A stretch of 64,000 bases of DNA from Pectobacterium wasabiae CFBP 3304 (GCF_001742185.1 NZ_CP015750.1:1178001-1242000); one strand, 5' to 3'; shown: positions 1 through 8,691, counted from the stretch's first letter. The notes: generated by a model from the sequence alone, not told the origin. Made by a program: numbers and translations.

Positions 1-326
1 GTGGCAGGGAAAACCCGGATAATGTCATCCATAACCGGTCGCCCAGTCAGGAGCGCATTGCCCAAGTCCCCATGCATCAGTGAATTGAAGTAAATAAAGA
101 ACTGGATATACAGCGGCTTATCCAACCCCAGTTGTTGGTAAACCTGTTGATAGGTACTTTGGTCAGCATCCTGCCCGACAATAGCCAGGACTGGATCGAT
201 TGGCATCACGCGGCCGATCACGAAGGTCAGGATTAATAACCCGAACAGCGTGACGACGACCTGAAACAGACGTTTTGCCAAACGACGCAGTACTCCACCC
301 GGCTTGATCCAATCAGAGAAAACCAT
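1..326 (-). CDS. ABC transporter permease, DppB/OppB family (3' part outside window)
   Basis: The first 108 codons of an inner-membrane permease of the peptide/nickel (DppB-like) ABC family; the gene continues past the left edge. The start is the ATG at 326, preceded by a good AGGAG ribosome-binding site. The N-terminus is basic (VLRRLAKRLF), followed by a first membrane segment (about residues 18-37). A periplasmic stretch follows with the family-typical pattern LGLDKPLYIQF and GDLGNALLTGRPV. It lies 132 bases downstream of the binding-protein gene on the same strand, so both probably belong to one importer whose second permease and ATPases lie outside the window. The substrate cannot be read from the sequence. 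Confidence 0.88.
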   Translation of the reverse strand, partial: MVFSDWIKPGGVLRRLAKRLFQVVVTLFGLLILTFVIGRVMPIDPVLAIVGQDADQSTYQQVYQQLGLDKPLYIQFFIYFNSLMHGDLGNALLTGRPVMDDIIRVFPA

Positions 327-401
327 GTTCTTTCTCCTGATATCCCGGTTAGCGGCGACAGCAAATCACCACCCACGCGGTCATCTCTTTTTAGCGTATC
401 T

Positions 402-446
402 GATCGGGATGATTAGCCAGGAACGTGTCGGCTAATCATCCGATTT
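402..446 (-). repeat. Strong intercistronic hairpin between binding-protein and permease genes
   Basis: A perfect 12-bp inverted repeat (407-418 and 430-441, arms GGATGATTAGCC / GGCTAATCATCC, 11-nt loop), extended by a further 3-4 pairs across a one-base bulge. It sits in the 132-nt gap after the binding-protein stop codon. Such hairpins often protect the upstream message or partly stop transcription, so that the binding protein is made in excess of the membrane parts. There is no T-run, so complete termination is unlikely. Confidence 0.6.
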
Positions 447-458
447 AACGTGTGGACA

Positions 459-2072
459 CTAGCGCTGCTTATAGACCTCGCGCAGATGCGTCGTGGAAGA
501 CGGATGCGGCACATAGCCTTTCACGTCCTTACGCAACACCACAGAATCGATCATCTGCGACACCGGAATAATGGCCGGGAACAGCTCTTCATAGCGATTC
601 TGTACGTTGATATACATCTGCTTTTGTTTCTGAGGATCTTTCTCCAACAGCGCCTGATCGATCATGTCGTTCAAGGGCTTGTCGTAGAAAGAGGTGCGCC
701 AGCCTTGGAAGTTGGTCAGTTTGGCTTCGTCGCTGTTATCGGGGTTATAGACAACAGAACGCAGACTGGAGTGAGGATGCGGATCGACACCGCCACCACC
801 GCGGCCGACCAGCATATCGAAGTTACGATCGCGCATCGCGCCGTAAACCTGATTACCGGTGCCGGAGATGATTTTGGCTTTGATGCCCGCCTGTGCCAAC
901 GTGGACTGTACCGACGTCGCCAGATTCAGGAACGGCTGATCGGAAAGAACACGTAGCGTGGTTTCAAATCCATTTGGATAACCTGCTTCGGCCAGCAGTG
1001 CCTTAGCGCGTGGCACGTCCAGCTTGTAGCCAGGGTCCGGCAGCGTCGCATCCATCCCTTTTTGGATGGGGCGCTGATGATAGAAGCCGTAGCCGGGCAT
1101 CACCGTCTTGTTGACGCCATCGTAATCAATCAGATAACGAACCGCTTCGCGCACCTTCGGTTTAGCGAAGTATTCATTTTTCAGGCTCATTGCAACGTAG
1201 TACAACGTGCCTTTTTTCACCTCATCAACTACAACGTCCTTGTCTTGTTTCAACGCATTGATATCCGGCACCGACATCCCAGAGGCCACGTCAATGTCGC
1301 CTTTTTCAATCATCAGACGCAGCGCCTGTGATTCGGTCATGTGGCGGAAAATCACGCGCCGCATTTTCGCGTCGCCCTGCCAGTTATTCTCAACCTTGCT
1401 GATGCGCAGCACGTCTTTCGCCTGCCACACATCCAGCTTGAACGGGCCAGAACCGGCTTCATTGGTAGTCAGCCAACCGTTACCCCAGTCACCGTTTTTC
1501 TCATGTTGCATAACCGTTTTGCTGTCCAGCACCGAGCCGCTACCCAACGTCGCCAGCGAATAGATCACCAGTTTGGGGTCGTTCGGTTTAGGCAGTTCGA
1601 TTTCAACGGTGTGAGCGTCTTTGGCGCGGATCATTTTCTCCACGTTTTCCGCAGTGAAACCGTAGGACTTCCACGTCGTGGCCTGAGCCATGTTGAGGCT
1701 AAGCAGACGTTTCATCGACCAGGCAAAATCTTGCGCCGTCACGGGGTTACCGGAATGGAATTTGGCGTTGTCTACCAGATTGAAGGTAATGACATTGCCC
1801 GCCTCATTGACGCTCCAGCTTTTCGCCAGAGAAGGCAGGATGTTACTCAGGTTGGCCGGATCAAGCACCACCAGCGAGTCATAGAGGTTGACGATAATAC
1901 CCACCACTTCGTTACCGGTCATGGCGGCCGGGTCGAGTGAGAGCATGTTGTTCATGTTCATCCCCACGATCAGCTGATCGTCAGGGGTTTTTGCCGATAG
2001 AATGGCCGGTGTAGCGGCCATGCAGAGTGAACCTAACAGCAGGGTACGGAGTATTGCTCGTGCTTTCATCAT
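459..2072 (-). CDS. Periplasmic substrate-binding protein, peptide/nickel (SBP family 5)
   Basis: A 537-residue solute-binding protein of the DppA/OppA type, which captures the ligand in the periplasm for the downstream permease. It has a signal peptide (about residues 1-27, basic start, hydrophobic core ILRTLLLGSLCMAATP, cleavage near ILSA-KT). The family pattern follows: SLDPAAMTGNEV near residue 47, NVITFNLVDNAKFHSGNPVTAQDF near residue 93, and KARALLAEAGYPNG-like text late in the protein. GGAG lies just upstream of two adjacent ATG codons (2072 and 2069), and either could be the start. It is preceded on the same strand by an enolase-superfamily gene, which suggests a sugar-acid or modified-peptide substrate rather than a general peptide. 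That inference is weak. Confidence 0.85.
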   Translation of the reverse strand: MMKARAILRTLLLGSLCMAATPAILSAKTPDDQLIVGMNMNNMLSLDPAAMTGNEVVGIIVNLYDSLVVLDPANLSNILPSLAKSWSVNEAGNVITFNLVDNAKFHSGNPVTAQDFAWSMKRLLSLNMAQATTWKSYGFTAENVEKMIRAKDAHTVEIELPKPNDPKLVIYSLATLGSGSVLDSKTVMQHEKNGDWGNGWLTTNEAGSGPFKLDVWQAKDVLRISKVENNWQGDAKMRRVIFRHMTESQALRLMIEKGDIDVASGMSVPDINALKQDKDVVVDEVKKGTLYYVAMSLKNEYFAKPKVREAVRYLIDYDGVNKTVMPGYGFYHQRPIQKGMDATLPDPGYKLDVPRAKALLAEAGYPNGFETTLRVLSDQPFLNLATSVQSTLAQAGIKAKIISGTGNQVYGAMRDRNFDMLVGRGGGGVDPHPHSSLRSVVYNPDNSDEAKLTNFQGWRTSFYDKPLNDMIDQALLEKDPQKQKQMYINVQNRYEELFPAIIPVSQMIDSVVLRKDVKGYVPHPSSTTHLREVYKQR

Positions 2073-2169
2073 TATTCTCCAAGGTGTGGGAGCATGGAAG
2101 ACGACAACTTTTTATTTTTTAGGTAAGACTATCTTTCAGATCGAACAAAAAACTATTCATACAGAAAAA

Positions 2170-3324
2170 CTATTCTTTGCTTAGGGTATGCTCCTCAATC
2201 CAATCAAAATTAATATCTTCTCCCAGCCCCGGACGTTGCGGCAGATGCACAAAGCCCTCGTCATCCATCGGGTCGACAATCGAATTCAGGTAAGCAGCAG
2301 GCTCATCGTAGTCGAGGAAAGGATGCAGCAATCCGCGTTCATACCAGCGGCAGTTTTTAATTGCCCCCACGACGTTGAGGTTTGGCGCGCCGTTACCGTG
2401 AATTTCGCAGTCCATACCGAAAGATTCCGCCAGACTGGCAACCTTCATACACGGCCAGAGACCACCGACGCCTTGCACGCCCGCGCGTAAAATGTCGCAT
2501 GCGCCTTCTTTAACCCAGTCAGCACGGCTGAAATATTTACCCGACAGGCTTTCCGGCCCGATGACATCGATATCCAGGCTCTTGGTCAGCCAACTGTAGG
2601 ACGCCATGCTCTGTTCTTCCATCGGCTCTTCAAACCAGGTGAAATCGAGCTTTTGCAGTTCACGGCCGATATATAGCGCATCGCTGCGGCTATACCAGTG
2701 GTAGCCATCCAGCATCAGGCAGACATCCGGACCGACCGCTTCACGCACCGCTGCACAGGCTTTCACATCAATCTTAGGGCTAGGAGCAAACGAGACAGGC
2801 GGCATCCAGGTATGTAATTTGATGGCTTTGTAGCCACGCTGCACCAGCTTTTCTGCAAACTGACCAAATTCCTCTGGCGTGGATAAACCGCCTTCCAGCT
2901 CATCACCACACATGGTACTACCGTAAGCAGGGACTTTTTCACGGTAGCCGCCAAGCAGCTTATGCACCGGCATGTTCAGCACGCGGCCTTGCAAATCCCA
3001 CAGTGCGGATTCCACAATCGACAACGCGCGATCGGTCAGTTGGTTGGCGCTGCCGCGTTGCCAATGCACCAGATCCTGCCAGAGACGCTCGCGGTCGAAC
3101 GGATTCTGCCCAATCAGCACTTTACGGAAAAAAGCATTAACGATATGGGGACGAATCACTTCCGGCGGAGCGAAAGCGTAACCTTTTTGGCCGTCATCTG
3201 CCGTGATGGTTAATAGCGCCATCTTGGCCTGATTTTCAGGTCCCGGGTGTGAATGACCCGCACTGTCGGAAACCCGGCGTGTGGGATAAGTAAAGACGGT
3301 GACATCAATTGATTCTATTTTCAC
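2170..3324 (-). CDS. Enolase-superfamily enzyme (mandelate racemase/muconate lactonizing type), probable acid-sugar dehydratase
   Basis: A (beta/alpha)8-barrel enzyme of the enolase superfamily, which abstracts the alpha-proton of a carboxylate using Mg2+. An N-terminal capping domain is followed by the barrel: KAIKLHTW (a K-x-H in place of the usual K-x-K), metal ligands in CLMLDGYHW (Asp) and TWFEEPM (Glu), a third in IGPESLS, and the C-terminal-half EIHGNGAP with a catalytic-type His. The K-x-H pair and the lone His suggest a dehydratase or epimerase on an acid sugar, but the substrate is unknown. The start chosen is the GTG at 3324, which has AAGGCAGG upstream; an ATG at 3351 is in frame but lacks a ribosome-binding site. 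It is the first gene of the probable operon with the peptide-type ABC transporter, 97 bases ahead of it. Confidence 0.75.
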   Translation of the reverse strand: MKIESIDVTVFTYPTRRVSDSAGHSHPGPENQAKMALLTITADDGQKGYAFAPPEVIRPHIVNAFFRKVLIGQNPFDRERLWQDLVHWQRGSANQLTDRALSIVESALWDLQGRVLNMPVHKLLGGYREKVPAYGSTMCGDELEGGLSTPEEFGQFAEKLVQRGYKAIKLHTWMPPVSFAPSPKIDVKACAAVREAVGPDVCLMLDGYHWYSRSDALYIGRELQKLDFTWFEEPMEEQSMASYSWLTKSLDIDVIGPESLSGKYFSRADWVKEGACDILRAGVQGVGGLWPCMKVASLAESFGMDCEIHGNGAPNLNVVGAIKNCRWYERGLLHPFLDYDEPAAYLNSIVDPMDDEGFVHLPQRPGLGEDINFDWIEEHTLSKE

Positions 3325-3860
3325 GTTGTTACCTGCCTTGATGTTTAACACAACTCATGTACAAGATTTGCGAATGTAAGCCGTATAAATAATTAAAGAA
3401 TAACTCCACTAACTGTGTTGGCCTTGTCGATAAAAAAACACCGCTATTTTCTGGTTCGACCTTATAAGTCGATCCGTGTCACATAAAAGAAATAGCGTGC
3501 TAATTAAAAAAAAATGCTGTTTTATTTTCAATTATTAAGGTTGTTACACCGTTAGTCATTAGGCAATTTCTTTCATATGAAGAAATTATGTCGCGGATAA
3601 CTGTGCATTTGCACATAAAACTGTGAGCACTATCACCTGAAAATTTCATACCCTTATTAAACAAGCGGATAATCCCTTAGTTTTATTTTTACGCCTTCAG
3701 AAACGTGAATGATTGATAAGGGGGACGATTACCCTGATAGCGGATTGGCCGCTAATCAGTCGGCTTGTGACCAAAAGCGTGCTATAGATCTCATTTTTTC
3801 CACCCCCTAAAACTTCAATAAAAACCAACACTTAATAAAAAGTAAGTAAAATCATTAACA
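3325..3860. other. Divergent intergenic region upstream of nirB (no gene seen)
   Basis: An AT-rich stretch between the divergent enolase-family gene and nirB. I see no convincing coding region. It must hold the promoter of the enolase-family operon, but I cannot place it. The nirB control sites are listed separately and lie at the right end. Confidence 0.6.
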
Positions 3861-3876
3861 TACCCACAAAGAAGTA
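3861..3876 (+). promoter_or_regulatory. NarL/NarP 7-2-7 site of the nirB promoter
   Basis: Two heptamers facing each other with a 2-bp gap (TACCCAC-AA-AGAAGTA). The right one is a perfect match to TACYYMT on the other strand; the left one has one mismatch. The centre is exactly 28 bp upstream of the centre of the FNR site, the same spacing as in E. coli nirB (sites at -69.5 and -41.5). This predicts nitrate/nitrite activation. Confidence 0.8.
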
Positions 3877-3889
3877 TATAAAAGACAAC

Positions 3890-3903
3890 TTGATATACAT
3901 CAA
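3890..3903 (+). promoter_or_regulatory. FNR-binding site of the nirB promoter
   Basis: TTGATATACATCAA is a perfect match to the FNR consensus TTGAT-N4-ATCAA. It is centred about 41.5 bp before the expected transcription start near 3938, the class II position used by E. coli nirB. It predicts induction without oxygen. Confidence 0.92.
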
Positions 3904-3924
3904 TAAGCGGCCTTTGTAGCGCGA

Positions 3925-3938
3925 TAAGGTAACCTCAG
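3925..3938 (+). promoter_or_regulatory. nirB -10 element and predicted transcription start
   Basis: TAAGGT at 3925-3930 stands at the right distance behind the FNR site to be the -10 box, with the start near 3937-3938. The sequence just downstream of the FNR site (ATAAGCGG) is also found in the E. coli nirB promoter. GAGG at 3952-3955 is the ribosome-binding site. Confidence 0.7.
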
Positions 3939-3960
3939 AAGAAGCAATTTTGAGGCAAAA

Positions 3961-6531
3961 ATGAACAAAGTCAGACTCGCTGTTATCGGTAACGGGATGG
4001 TTGGCCACCGTTTTATCGAAGAGTTGCTGGATAAGGCCCCAACGTCCACCTACGAAATTACCGTTTTTTGTGAAGAACCCCGCGTCGCCTACGATCGTGT
4101 CCACCTCTCTTCCTACTTCGCTCACCACACGGTAGAAGAGCTTTCTTTGGTACGCGAAGGCTATTACGAAAAAAATGGCGTTAAAGTCCTGCTCGGTGAA
4201 CGCGCCATCACCATCAACCGCAGTGAAAAAGCCATTCACTCCAATTCCGGCCGTACTGTGTATTACGACAAGCTCATCATGGCAACCGGCTCCTATCCGT
4301 GGATCCCTGCAATCAAAGGATCAAACGGGCAAGACTGTTTTGTCTACCGCACCATTGAAGACCTGAATGCCATCGAAAACTGCGCCCGCCGTAGCAAACG
4401 CGGTGCGGTAATCGGTGGGGGTCTATTAGGTTTGGAAGCGGCTGGCGCGCTGAAACACCTTGGTGTGGAAACACACGTCATTGAGTTCGCCCCTGTGCTC
4501 ATGGCCGAGCAGTTGGATGCACAGGGTGGCACCCTGCTGCAACGCAAGATCGAAAACATGGGTGTGCGTGTGCATACCGGCAAGAATACGCAGGCCATTC
4601 AACACTCTGGCCTGGAAAGCCGCAAAACGATGGTGTTTGCCGACGGCAGCACGCTGGAAGTCGACTTTATCGTGTTCTCTACCGGCATCCGTGCGCAGGA
4701 CAAACTGGCACGCCAGTGTGCGCTGGAAATTGGCCCACGCGGCGGTATCGCCATTAACGACTGGTGTCAAACTTCCGACCCTGACGTCTACGCCATCGGC
4801 GAATGTGCCGCCTGGCAGGGCAGACCGTTTGGTCTGGTTGCGCCCGGCTACAAAATGGCACAGGTTACCGTCGACCACCTGTTAGGGCATGAGAACCGCT
4901 TCCAAGGCGCCGATATGAGTGCCAAGCTCAAACTGATGGGTGTCGATGTCGGTGGGATTGGCGATGCACACGGCCATACACCGGGCGCACGCAGCTACAT
5001 GTGGCTGGATGAAAACAAAGAAACCTACAAGCGTCTGATTGTCAGCGCTGACAATAAAACACTGCTGGGTGCCGTACTGGTCGGCGACACGCGGGATTAC
5101 GGTAACCTGCTGCAATTCATGCTGAACAAGATCCCGCTGCCAGATTCCCCGGAAGCGCTGATTCTTCCTGCAACGGCTGGCAGCGCAAAACCGACGCTGG
5201 GTGTCGATGCACTGCCGGAAAGCGCGCAAATCTGCTCCTGCTTCGACGTGACCAAAGGCGACATCATCAAAGCGATTAACGGCGGCTGTCATACCGTCGC
5301 GGCGCTTAAGGAAACCACCAAAGCCGGTACGGGCTGCGGCGGCTGTATTCCACTGCTTACGCAGGTGTTGAACTCGGAACTCAGCAAGCAAGGGATTGAA
5401 GTCAATAATCACCTGTGCGAACACTTTGCCTATTCGCGCCAGGAGCTATACCACCTGATCCAAATCGAAAAAATCAAAACGTTCGATCAACTGCTGGAGA
5501 AACATGGTTCAGGGTACGGCTGTGAGGTCTGTAAGCCGACTGTGGCCTCTCTGCTGGCTTCCTGCTGGAACGAATACGTGCTCAAACCACAGCACACGCC
5601 GCTGCAGGATTCCAACGATAACTTCCTCGGTAATATCCAGAAAGACGGCACCTATTCCGTCATTCCACGTTCTGCTGGCGGAGAGATCACACCGGATGGT
5701 CTGATCGCTATTGGCCGCATCGCGAAGCAATATAACCTGTACACCAAGATGACCGGTTCTCAGCGCATGGCGCTATTTGGCGTACAAAAAGACGACCTGC
5801 CTGACGTGTGGGCTCAGCTCATCGAAGCTGGGTTTGAAACAGGCCACGCCTACGCCAAAGCGCTGCGTATGGCAAAAACCTGTGTCGGCAGCACCTGGTG
5901 CCGTTTTGGCGTCGGCGACAGCGTAGGGTTTGGCGTCGAGCTGGAAAACCGTTACAAAGGCATCCGCACCCCGCACAAAATGAAATTTGGCGTCTCCGGC
6001 TGCACGCGAGAATGTGCAGAAGCACAAGGTAAAGATGTGGGGATCATCGCCACCGAAAAAGGCTGGAACCTCTATGTATGTGGCAACGGCGGGATGAAAC
6101 CGCGCCACGCTGACCTGCTGGAAGCCGATCTGGACCGCGAGACCTTAGTCCGCTATCTGGATCGCTTCATGATGTTCTACATCCGCACGGCCGATAAGCT
6201 CCAGCGTACTTCAGTCTGGCTGGATAATCTCGAAGGCGGTATCGACTACCTGCGCAATGTGATTGTGAAAGACAAACTGGGAATTAACGATCAGCTTGAA
6301 GCTGATATCACACACCTGCGGGCAGGCTACGTCTGTGAATGGCAGGCCACACTGGAATCTCCGGAAGCACAGAAACGCTTTGCCCACTTTATTAACAGCC
6401 CAGAACGTGACCCGAACGTACAAATGGTGGGTGAACGTCAACAACACCGTCCGGCGCGCCCTGCTGAGCGTATTCCGGTGAAACAAATTAATCAGGAAAA
6501 AAATAGCGAGCTGGAAGGGGAAAACGCATGA
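3961..6531 (+). CDS. nirB: Nitrite reductase (NADH) large subunit
   Basis: Cytoplasmic siroheme nitrite reductase that reduces nitrite to ammonium with NADH, for detoxification and nitrogen supply. In order: an FAD/NAD-binding oxidoreductase half (VIGNGMVGHRF at the N-terminus, GGGLLGLEAAG near residue 155, the FAD-binding VYAIGECA near residue 277); a BFD-like [2Fe-2S] domain with Cys425, Cys427 and a GCGGC pair near residue 460; then the siroheme/[4Fe-4S] domains with Cys641-x5-Cys647 and Cys681-x3-Cys685 as cluster ligands. Its 856 residues are close to the E. coli length. The ATG is preceded by GAGG. The stop overlaps the nirD start (ATGA), so the two are translationally coupled. Expression is predicted under FNR and NarL/NarP. 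Confidence 0.97.
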   Translation: MNKVRLAVIGNGMVGHRFIEELLDKAPTSTYEITVFCEEPRVAYDRVHLSSYFAHHTVEELSLVREGYYEKNGVKVLLGERAITINRSEKAIHSNSGRTVYYDKLIMATGSYPWIPAIKGSNGQDCFVYRTIEDLNAIENCARRSKRGAVIGGGLLGLEAAGALKHLGVETHVIEFAPVLMAEQLDAQGGTLLQRKIENMGVRVHTGKNTQAIQHSGLESRKTMVFADGSTLEVDFIVFSTGIRAQDKLARQCALEIGPRGGIAINDWCQTSDPDVYAIGECAAWQGRPFGLVAPGYKMAQVTVDHLLGHENRFQGADMSAKLKLMGVDVGGIGDAHGHTPGARSYMWLDENKETYKRLIVSADNKTLLGAVLVGDTRDYGNLLQFMLNKIPLPDSPEALILPATAGSAKPTLGVDALPESAQICSCFDVTKGDIIKAINGGCHTVAALKETTKAGTGCGGCIPLLTQVLNSELSKQGIEVNNHLCEHFAYSRQELYHLIQIEKIKTFDQLLEKHGSGYGCEVCKPTVASLLASCWNEYVLKPQHTPLQDSNDNFLGNIQKDGTYSVIPRSAGGEITPDGLIAIGRIAKQYNLYTKMTGSQRMALFGVQKDDLPDVWAQLIEAGFETGHAYAKALRMAKTCVGSTWCRFGVGDSVGFGVELENRYKGIRTPHKMKFGVSGCTRECAEAQGKDVGIIATEKGWNLYVCGNGGMKPRHADLLEADLDRETLVRYLDRFMMFYIRTADKLQRTSVWLDNLEGGIDYLRNVIVKDKLGINDQLEADITHLRAGYVCEWQATLESPEAQKRFAHFINSPERDPNVQMVGERQQHRPARPAERIPVKQINQEKNSELEGENA

Positions 6532-6896
6532 GCCAGTGGACTACCGTATGTAAGTTAGACGACATCCTACCCGGCACCGGTGTTTGTGCTCTGGTTGAGC
6601 AGCAGCAGATCGCCGTGTTCCGGCCACGTAACGATGAGCAGGTTTACGCCATCAGCAATATCGATCCATTCGCCCAAGCAAGTGTGTTAAGTCGCGGGAT
6701 AGTGGGTGAACATCAGGACGAACTTTGGGTAGCAAGCCCATTGAAAAAACAGCATTTCCGCCTTAATGACGGTTTCTGTCTGGAAGATGATGCCTATTCT
6801 GTTGCCGCTTATGATACTCAGGTAACCAACGGTAATGTGCAAATATCCATCGCAAACAGTGACGTAGCGGTTGATAATAGCCAACCATTACCGTAG
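6528..6896 (+). CDS. nirD: Nitrite reductase (NADH) small subunit
   Basis: A 122-residue small subunit that accompanies NirB. It has the Rieske-like ferredoxin fold of the NirD family, without the Cys/His ligands that bind a Rieske cluster (none seen in the expected positions). Recognisable text includes ILPGTGVCALVEQQQIAVF at the start and ISNIDPFAQASVLSRGI in the middle. It overlaps nirB by 4 bases. In E. coli the nitrite channel gene nirC follows; here the next gene is cysG after 55 bases, so nirC is absent from this operon. Confidence 0.95.
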   Translation: MSQWTTVCKLDDILPGTGVCALVEQQQIAVFRPRNDEQVYAISNIDPFAQASVLSRGIVGEHQDELWVASPLKKQHFRLNDGFCLEDDAYSVAAYDTQVTNGNVQISIANSDVAVDNSQPLP

Positions 6897-6951
6897 GCCG
6901 GTGCCCTGGACCACAGGGCACACCACAATCTGAGTCTTCAAGAGGCGTTAC

Positions 6952-8331
6952 ATGGATTACCTGCCAATATTCTGTCAGCTACACAATAAACCTTGTCTGT
7001 TGGTAGGAGGCGGTGAAATAGCCGAGCGCAAAGCCCGGCTATTGTTGGATGCTGGCGCAGTGATTACCGTCAATGCGCTCGATTTTAACGAGCAATTTCA
7101 GGCATGGGAGCAGGATGCTCAAGTAACGCTGGTACGTGGCACCTTCGACCCTACGTTACTGGACGAGGTGTGGCTGGTGATTGCCGCCACAGACGATCAG
7201 GACGTCAACAATCACGTCTATGCCAGCGCCAGCGAACGCCGGATTTTTTGCAATGTGGTCGATTCACCAGAACGTGCCAGCTTCATTATGCCGTCAATCA
7301 TCGACCGTTCACCGCTGATGGTTGCCGTATCTTCTGGCGGCGCTGCGCCGGTATTAGCTCGGCTACTACGGGAAAAACTGGAAAGTATTCTGCCGCAAAA
7401 CCTCGGTAAACTGGCAGCATTCGCAGGCGAATTGCGCAGTCGGGTAAAAAACCGCTTCTGCAAGATGAGTGCGCGCCGTCGTTTCTGGGAAAAACTCTTT
7501 GTACACGATAGGCTAGCACAGGCGCTGGACAGCGAAGACAGCGAACGCGTTCAACAACTGACGGAACTGCTGTTCTCCGCCCCACTGGATGACCGGGGTG
7601 AAGTCACCTTGGTCGGTGCAGGACCGGGTGACGCCGGGTTACTGACGTTGAAAGGCTTACAGCATCTACAGAAGGCTGATATCGTGGTTTACGATCGGCT
7701 GGTATCGAAAGAGATCCTTAATCTGTCACGCCGTGATGCCGAGCGCATCTTCGTCGGCAAAACGTCTGGCTATCACTGCGTTCCTCAAGATCAAATCAAT
7801 CAGTTGCTGGAAGAAAAGGCACGCGCTGGCCATCGGGTCGTCAGGCTGAAAGGCGGCGACCCGTTTATTTTCGGCCGTGGTGCTGAAGAATTGGAGTACC
7901 TGCAACAAGCGGGCGTGCCGTTCTCTGTCGTTCCCGGCATTACCGCTGCGTCAGGCTGCTCAGCCTATAGCGGTATCCCACTCACCCACCGCGATCACTC
8001 GCAGGGCGTCAGGCTGATTACCGGGCACGTCAAGCACGACACCGATCTGGACTGGTCCAGCCTCGCTGCGGAAAAACAAACGCTGGTGTTTTACATGGGG
8101 CTTCAGCAGGCTGAGCACATTCAAAGTAAGCTCATTGAGCAACAACTACCGGAAACGGTGCCTGTCGCCATTATCGAAAACGGCACCTCGACCAAACAGC
8201 GCGTTCTGAGTGGACAGCTTTCACAGTTGAGTGAATTAGCCCAACAGGCCAGCAGCCCGAGTTTGATCATCATCGGTAACGTTGTCGGGCTACGGGAAAA
8301 ATTAAGCTGGTTCTCTGACCAGACAGCATAA
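6952..8331 (+). CDS. cysG: Siroheme synthase (multifunctional CysG)
   Basis: A two-part enzyme that makes siroheme, the cofactor of NirB and of sulfite reductase, from uroporphyrinogen III. The N-terminal CysG-B half is a dehydrogenase/ferrochelatase with a Rossmann motif ([15 protein letters not shown], residues 18-32). The C-terminal CysG-A half is the SAM-dependent methyltransferase, beginning [15 protein letters not shown] near residue 222, with [17 protein letters not shown] and [20 protein letters not shown] as family signatures. At 459 residues it is the same size as the Salmonella and E. coli enzymes. As the third gene of the nitrite operon it is co-expressed with the enzyme that needs its product. 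Confidence 0.97.
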   Translation: MDYLPIFCQLHNKPCLLVGGGEIAERKARLLLDAGAVITVNALDFNEQFQAWEQDAQVTLVRGTFDPTLLDEVWLVIAATDDQDVNNHVYASASERRIFCNVVDSPERASFIMPSIIDRSPLMVAVSSGGAAPVLARLLREKLESILPQNLGKLAAFAGELRSRVKNRFCKMSARRRFWEKLFVHDRLAQALDSEDSERVQQLTELLFSAPLDDRGEVTLVGAGPGDAGLLTLKGLQHLQKADIVVYDRLVSKEILNLSRRDAERIFVGKTSGYHCVPQDQINQLLEEKARAGHRVVRLKGGDPFIFGRGAEELEYLQQAGVPFSVVPGITAASGCSAYSGIPLTHRDHSQGVRLITGHVKHDTDLDWSSLAAEKQTLVFYMGLQQAEHIQSKLIEQQLPETVPVAIIENGTSTKQRVLSGQLSQLSELAQQASSPSLIIIGNVVGLREKLSWFSDQTA

Positions 8332-8355
8332 TCCTCTCCTCACCCCCCTATTCAC

Positions 8356-8386
8356 CCGCTATCCGTCCTGCTGGATAGCGGTTATT
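8356..8386 (+). terminator. Probable terminator of nirBD-cysG
   Basis: A perfect 9-bp stem (8356-8364 CCGCTATCC, 8373-8381 GGATAGCGG) with an 8-nt loop, followed by a short T-rich stretch (TTATT). It lies 25 bases after the cysG stop. Confidence 0.7.
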
Positions 8387-8402
8387 GCACCATCATAATG
8401 CA
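8386..8402 (+). promoter_or_regulatory. NtrC-like enhancer site 1
   Basis: TGCACCATCATAATGCA matches the 17-bp NtrC consensus (TGCACCA-W3-TGGTGCA) at 14 of 17 positions, including both outer half-sites. It lies about 200 bp upstream of the start predicted from the sigma-54 promoter, a usual enhancer distance. It partly follows the cysG terminator. Confidence 0.55.
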
Positions 8403-8426
8403 ACGCCCCACCAAACAGCATAACAA

Positions 8427-8443
8427 TGCACTATTTTGAACAT
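8427..8443 (+). promoter_or_regulatory. Possible second, weak NtrC-like site
   Basis: TGCACTATTTTGAACAT keeps one good half-site and the AT-rich centre (11 of 17 to the NtrC consensus), 41 bp (about four helical turns) downstream of the stronger site. Paired strong and weak sites are common upstream of NtrC-controlled promoters. Weak on its own. Confidence 0.35.
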
Positions 8444-8568
8444 GCTCCCTTACAAAATGTCACTTTAATGCTTTACCACAGGCCACATCTGTCTTATTTT
8501 GACTAAAACAAAACTCATTAATAAGCAGACTATGTGAATAAATAATCAATTATCATTCATGTGAAACG

Positions 8569-8584
8569 TGGCCCGAGTATTGCT
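8569..8584 (+). promoter_or_regulatory. Sigma-54 (RpoN) promoter for the amino-acid ABC operon
   Basis: TGGCCC-N5-TTGCT matches the sigma-54 consensus TGGCAC-N5-TTGCW with one mismatch. The invariant GG (8570-8571) and GC (8582-8583) have the exact spacing required. The predicted start is near 8595, about 275 bases ahead of the first gene. Together with the NtrC-like sites it predicts expression during nitrogen limitation. Confidence 0.65.
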
Positions 8585-8671
8585 TAGCTTTCTAATAGAT
8601 TCGCGGCACGACTTCTGAATCGTTCTCACCGAACGGATTTCATCGTCAAACCATCGTGTTTCATCGAATTC

Positions 8672-8691
8672 GTACTCCATAGAATGAGTAC
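8672..8691. repeat. Short inverted repeat in the ABC-operon leader
   Basis: GTACTC at 8672-8677 and GAGTAC at 8686-8691 face each other across 8 bases. It lies in the predicted leader RNA about 75 bases after the sigma-54 start. It could be a repressor site or a small RNA hairpin; nothing more can be said. Confidence 0.3.

Noticed and set aside
450..956. Long open frame on the plus strand opposite the binding-protein gene
   Set aside because: It mirrors codon bias of the real minus-strand gene, has no ribosome-binding site and no recognisable protein pattern. Similar antisense frames opposite nirB, envZ, ompR and the dehydratase were dropped for the same reason.
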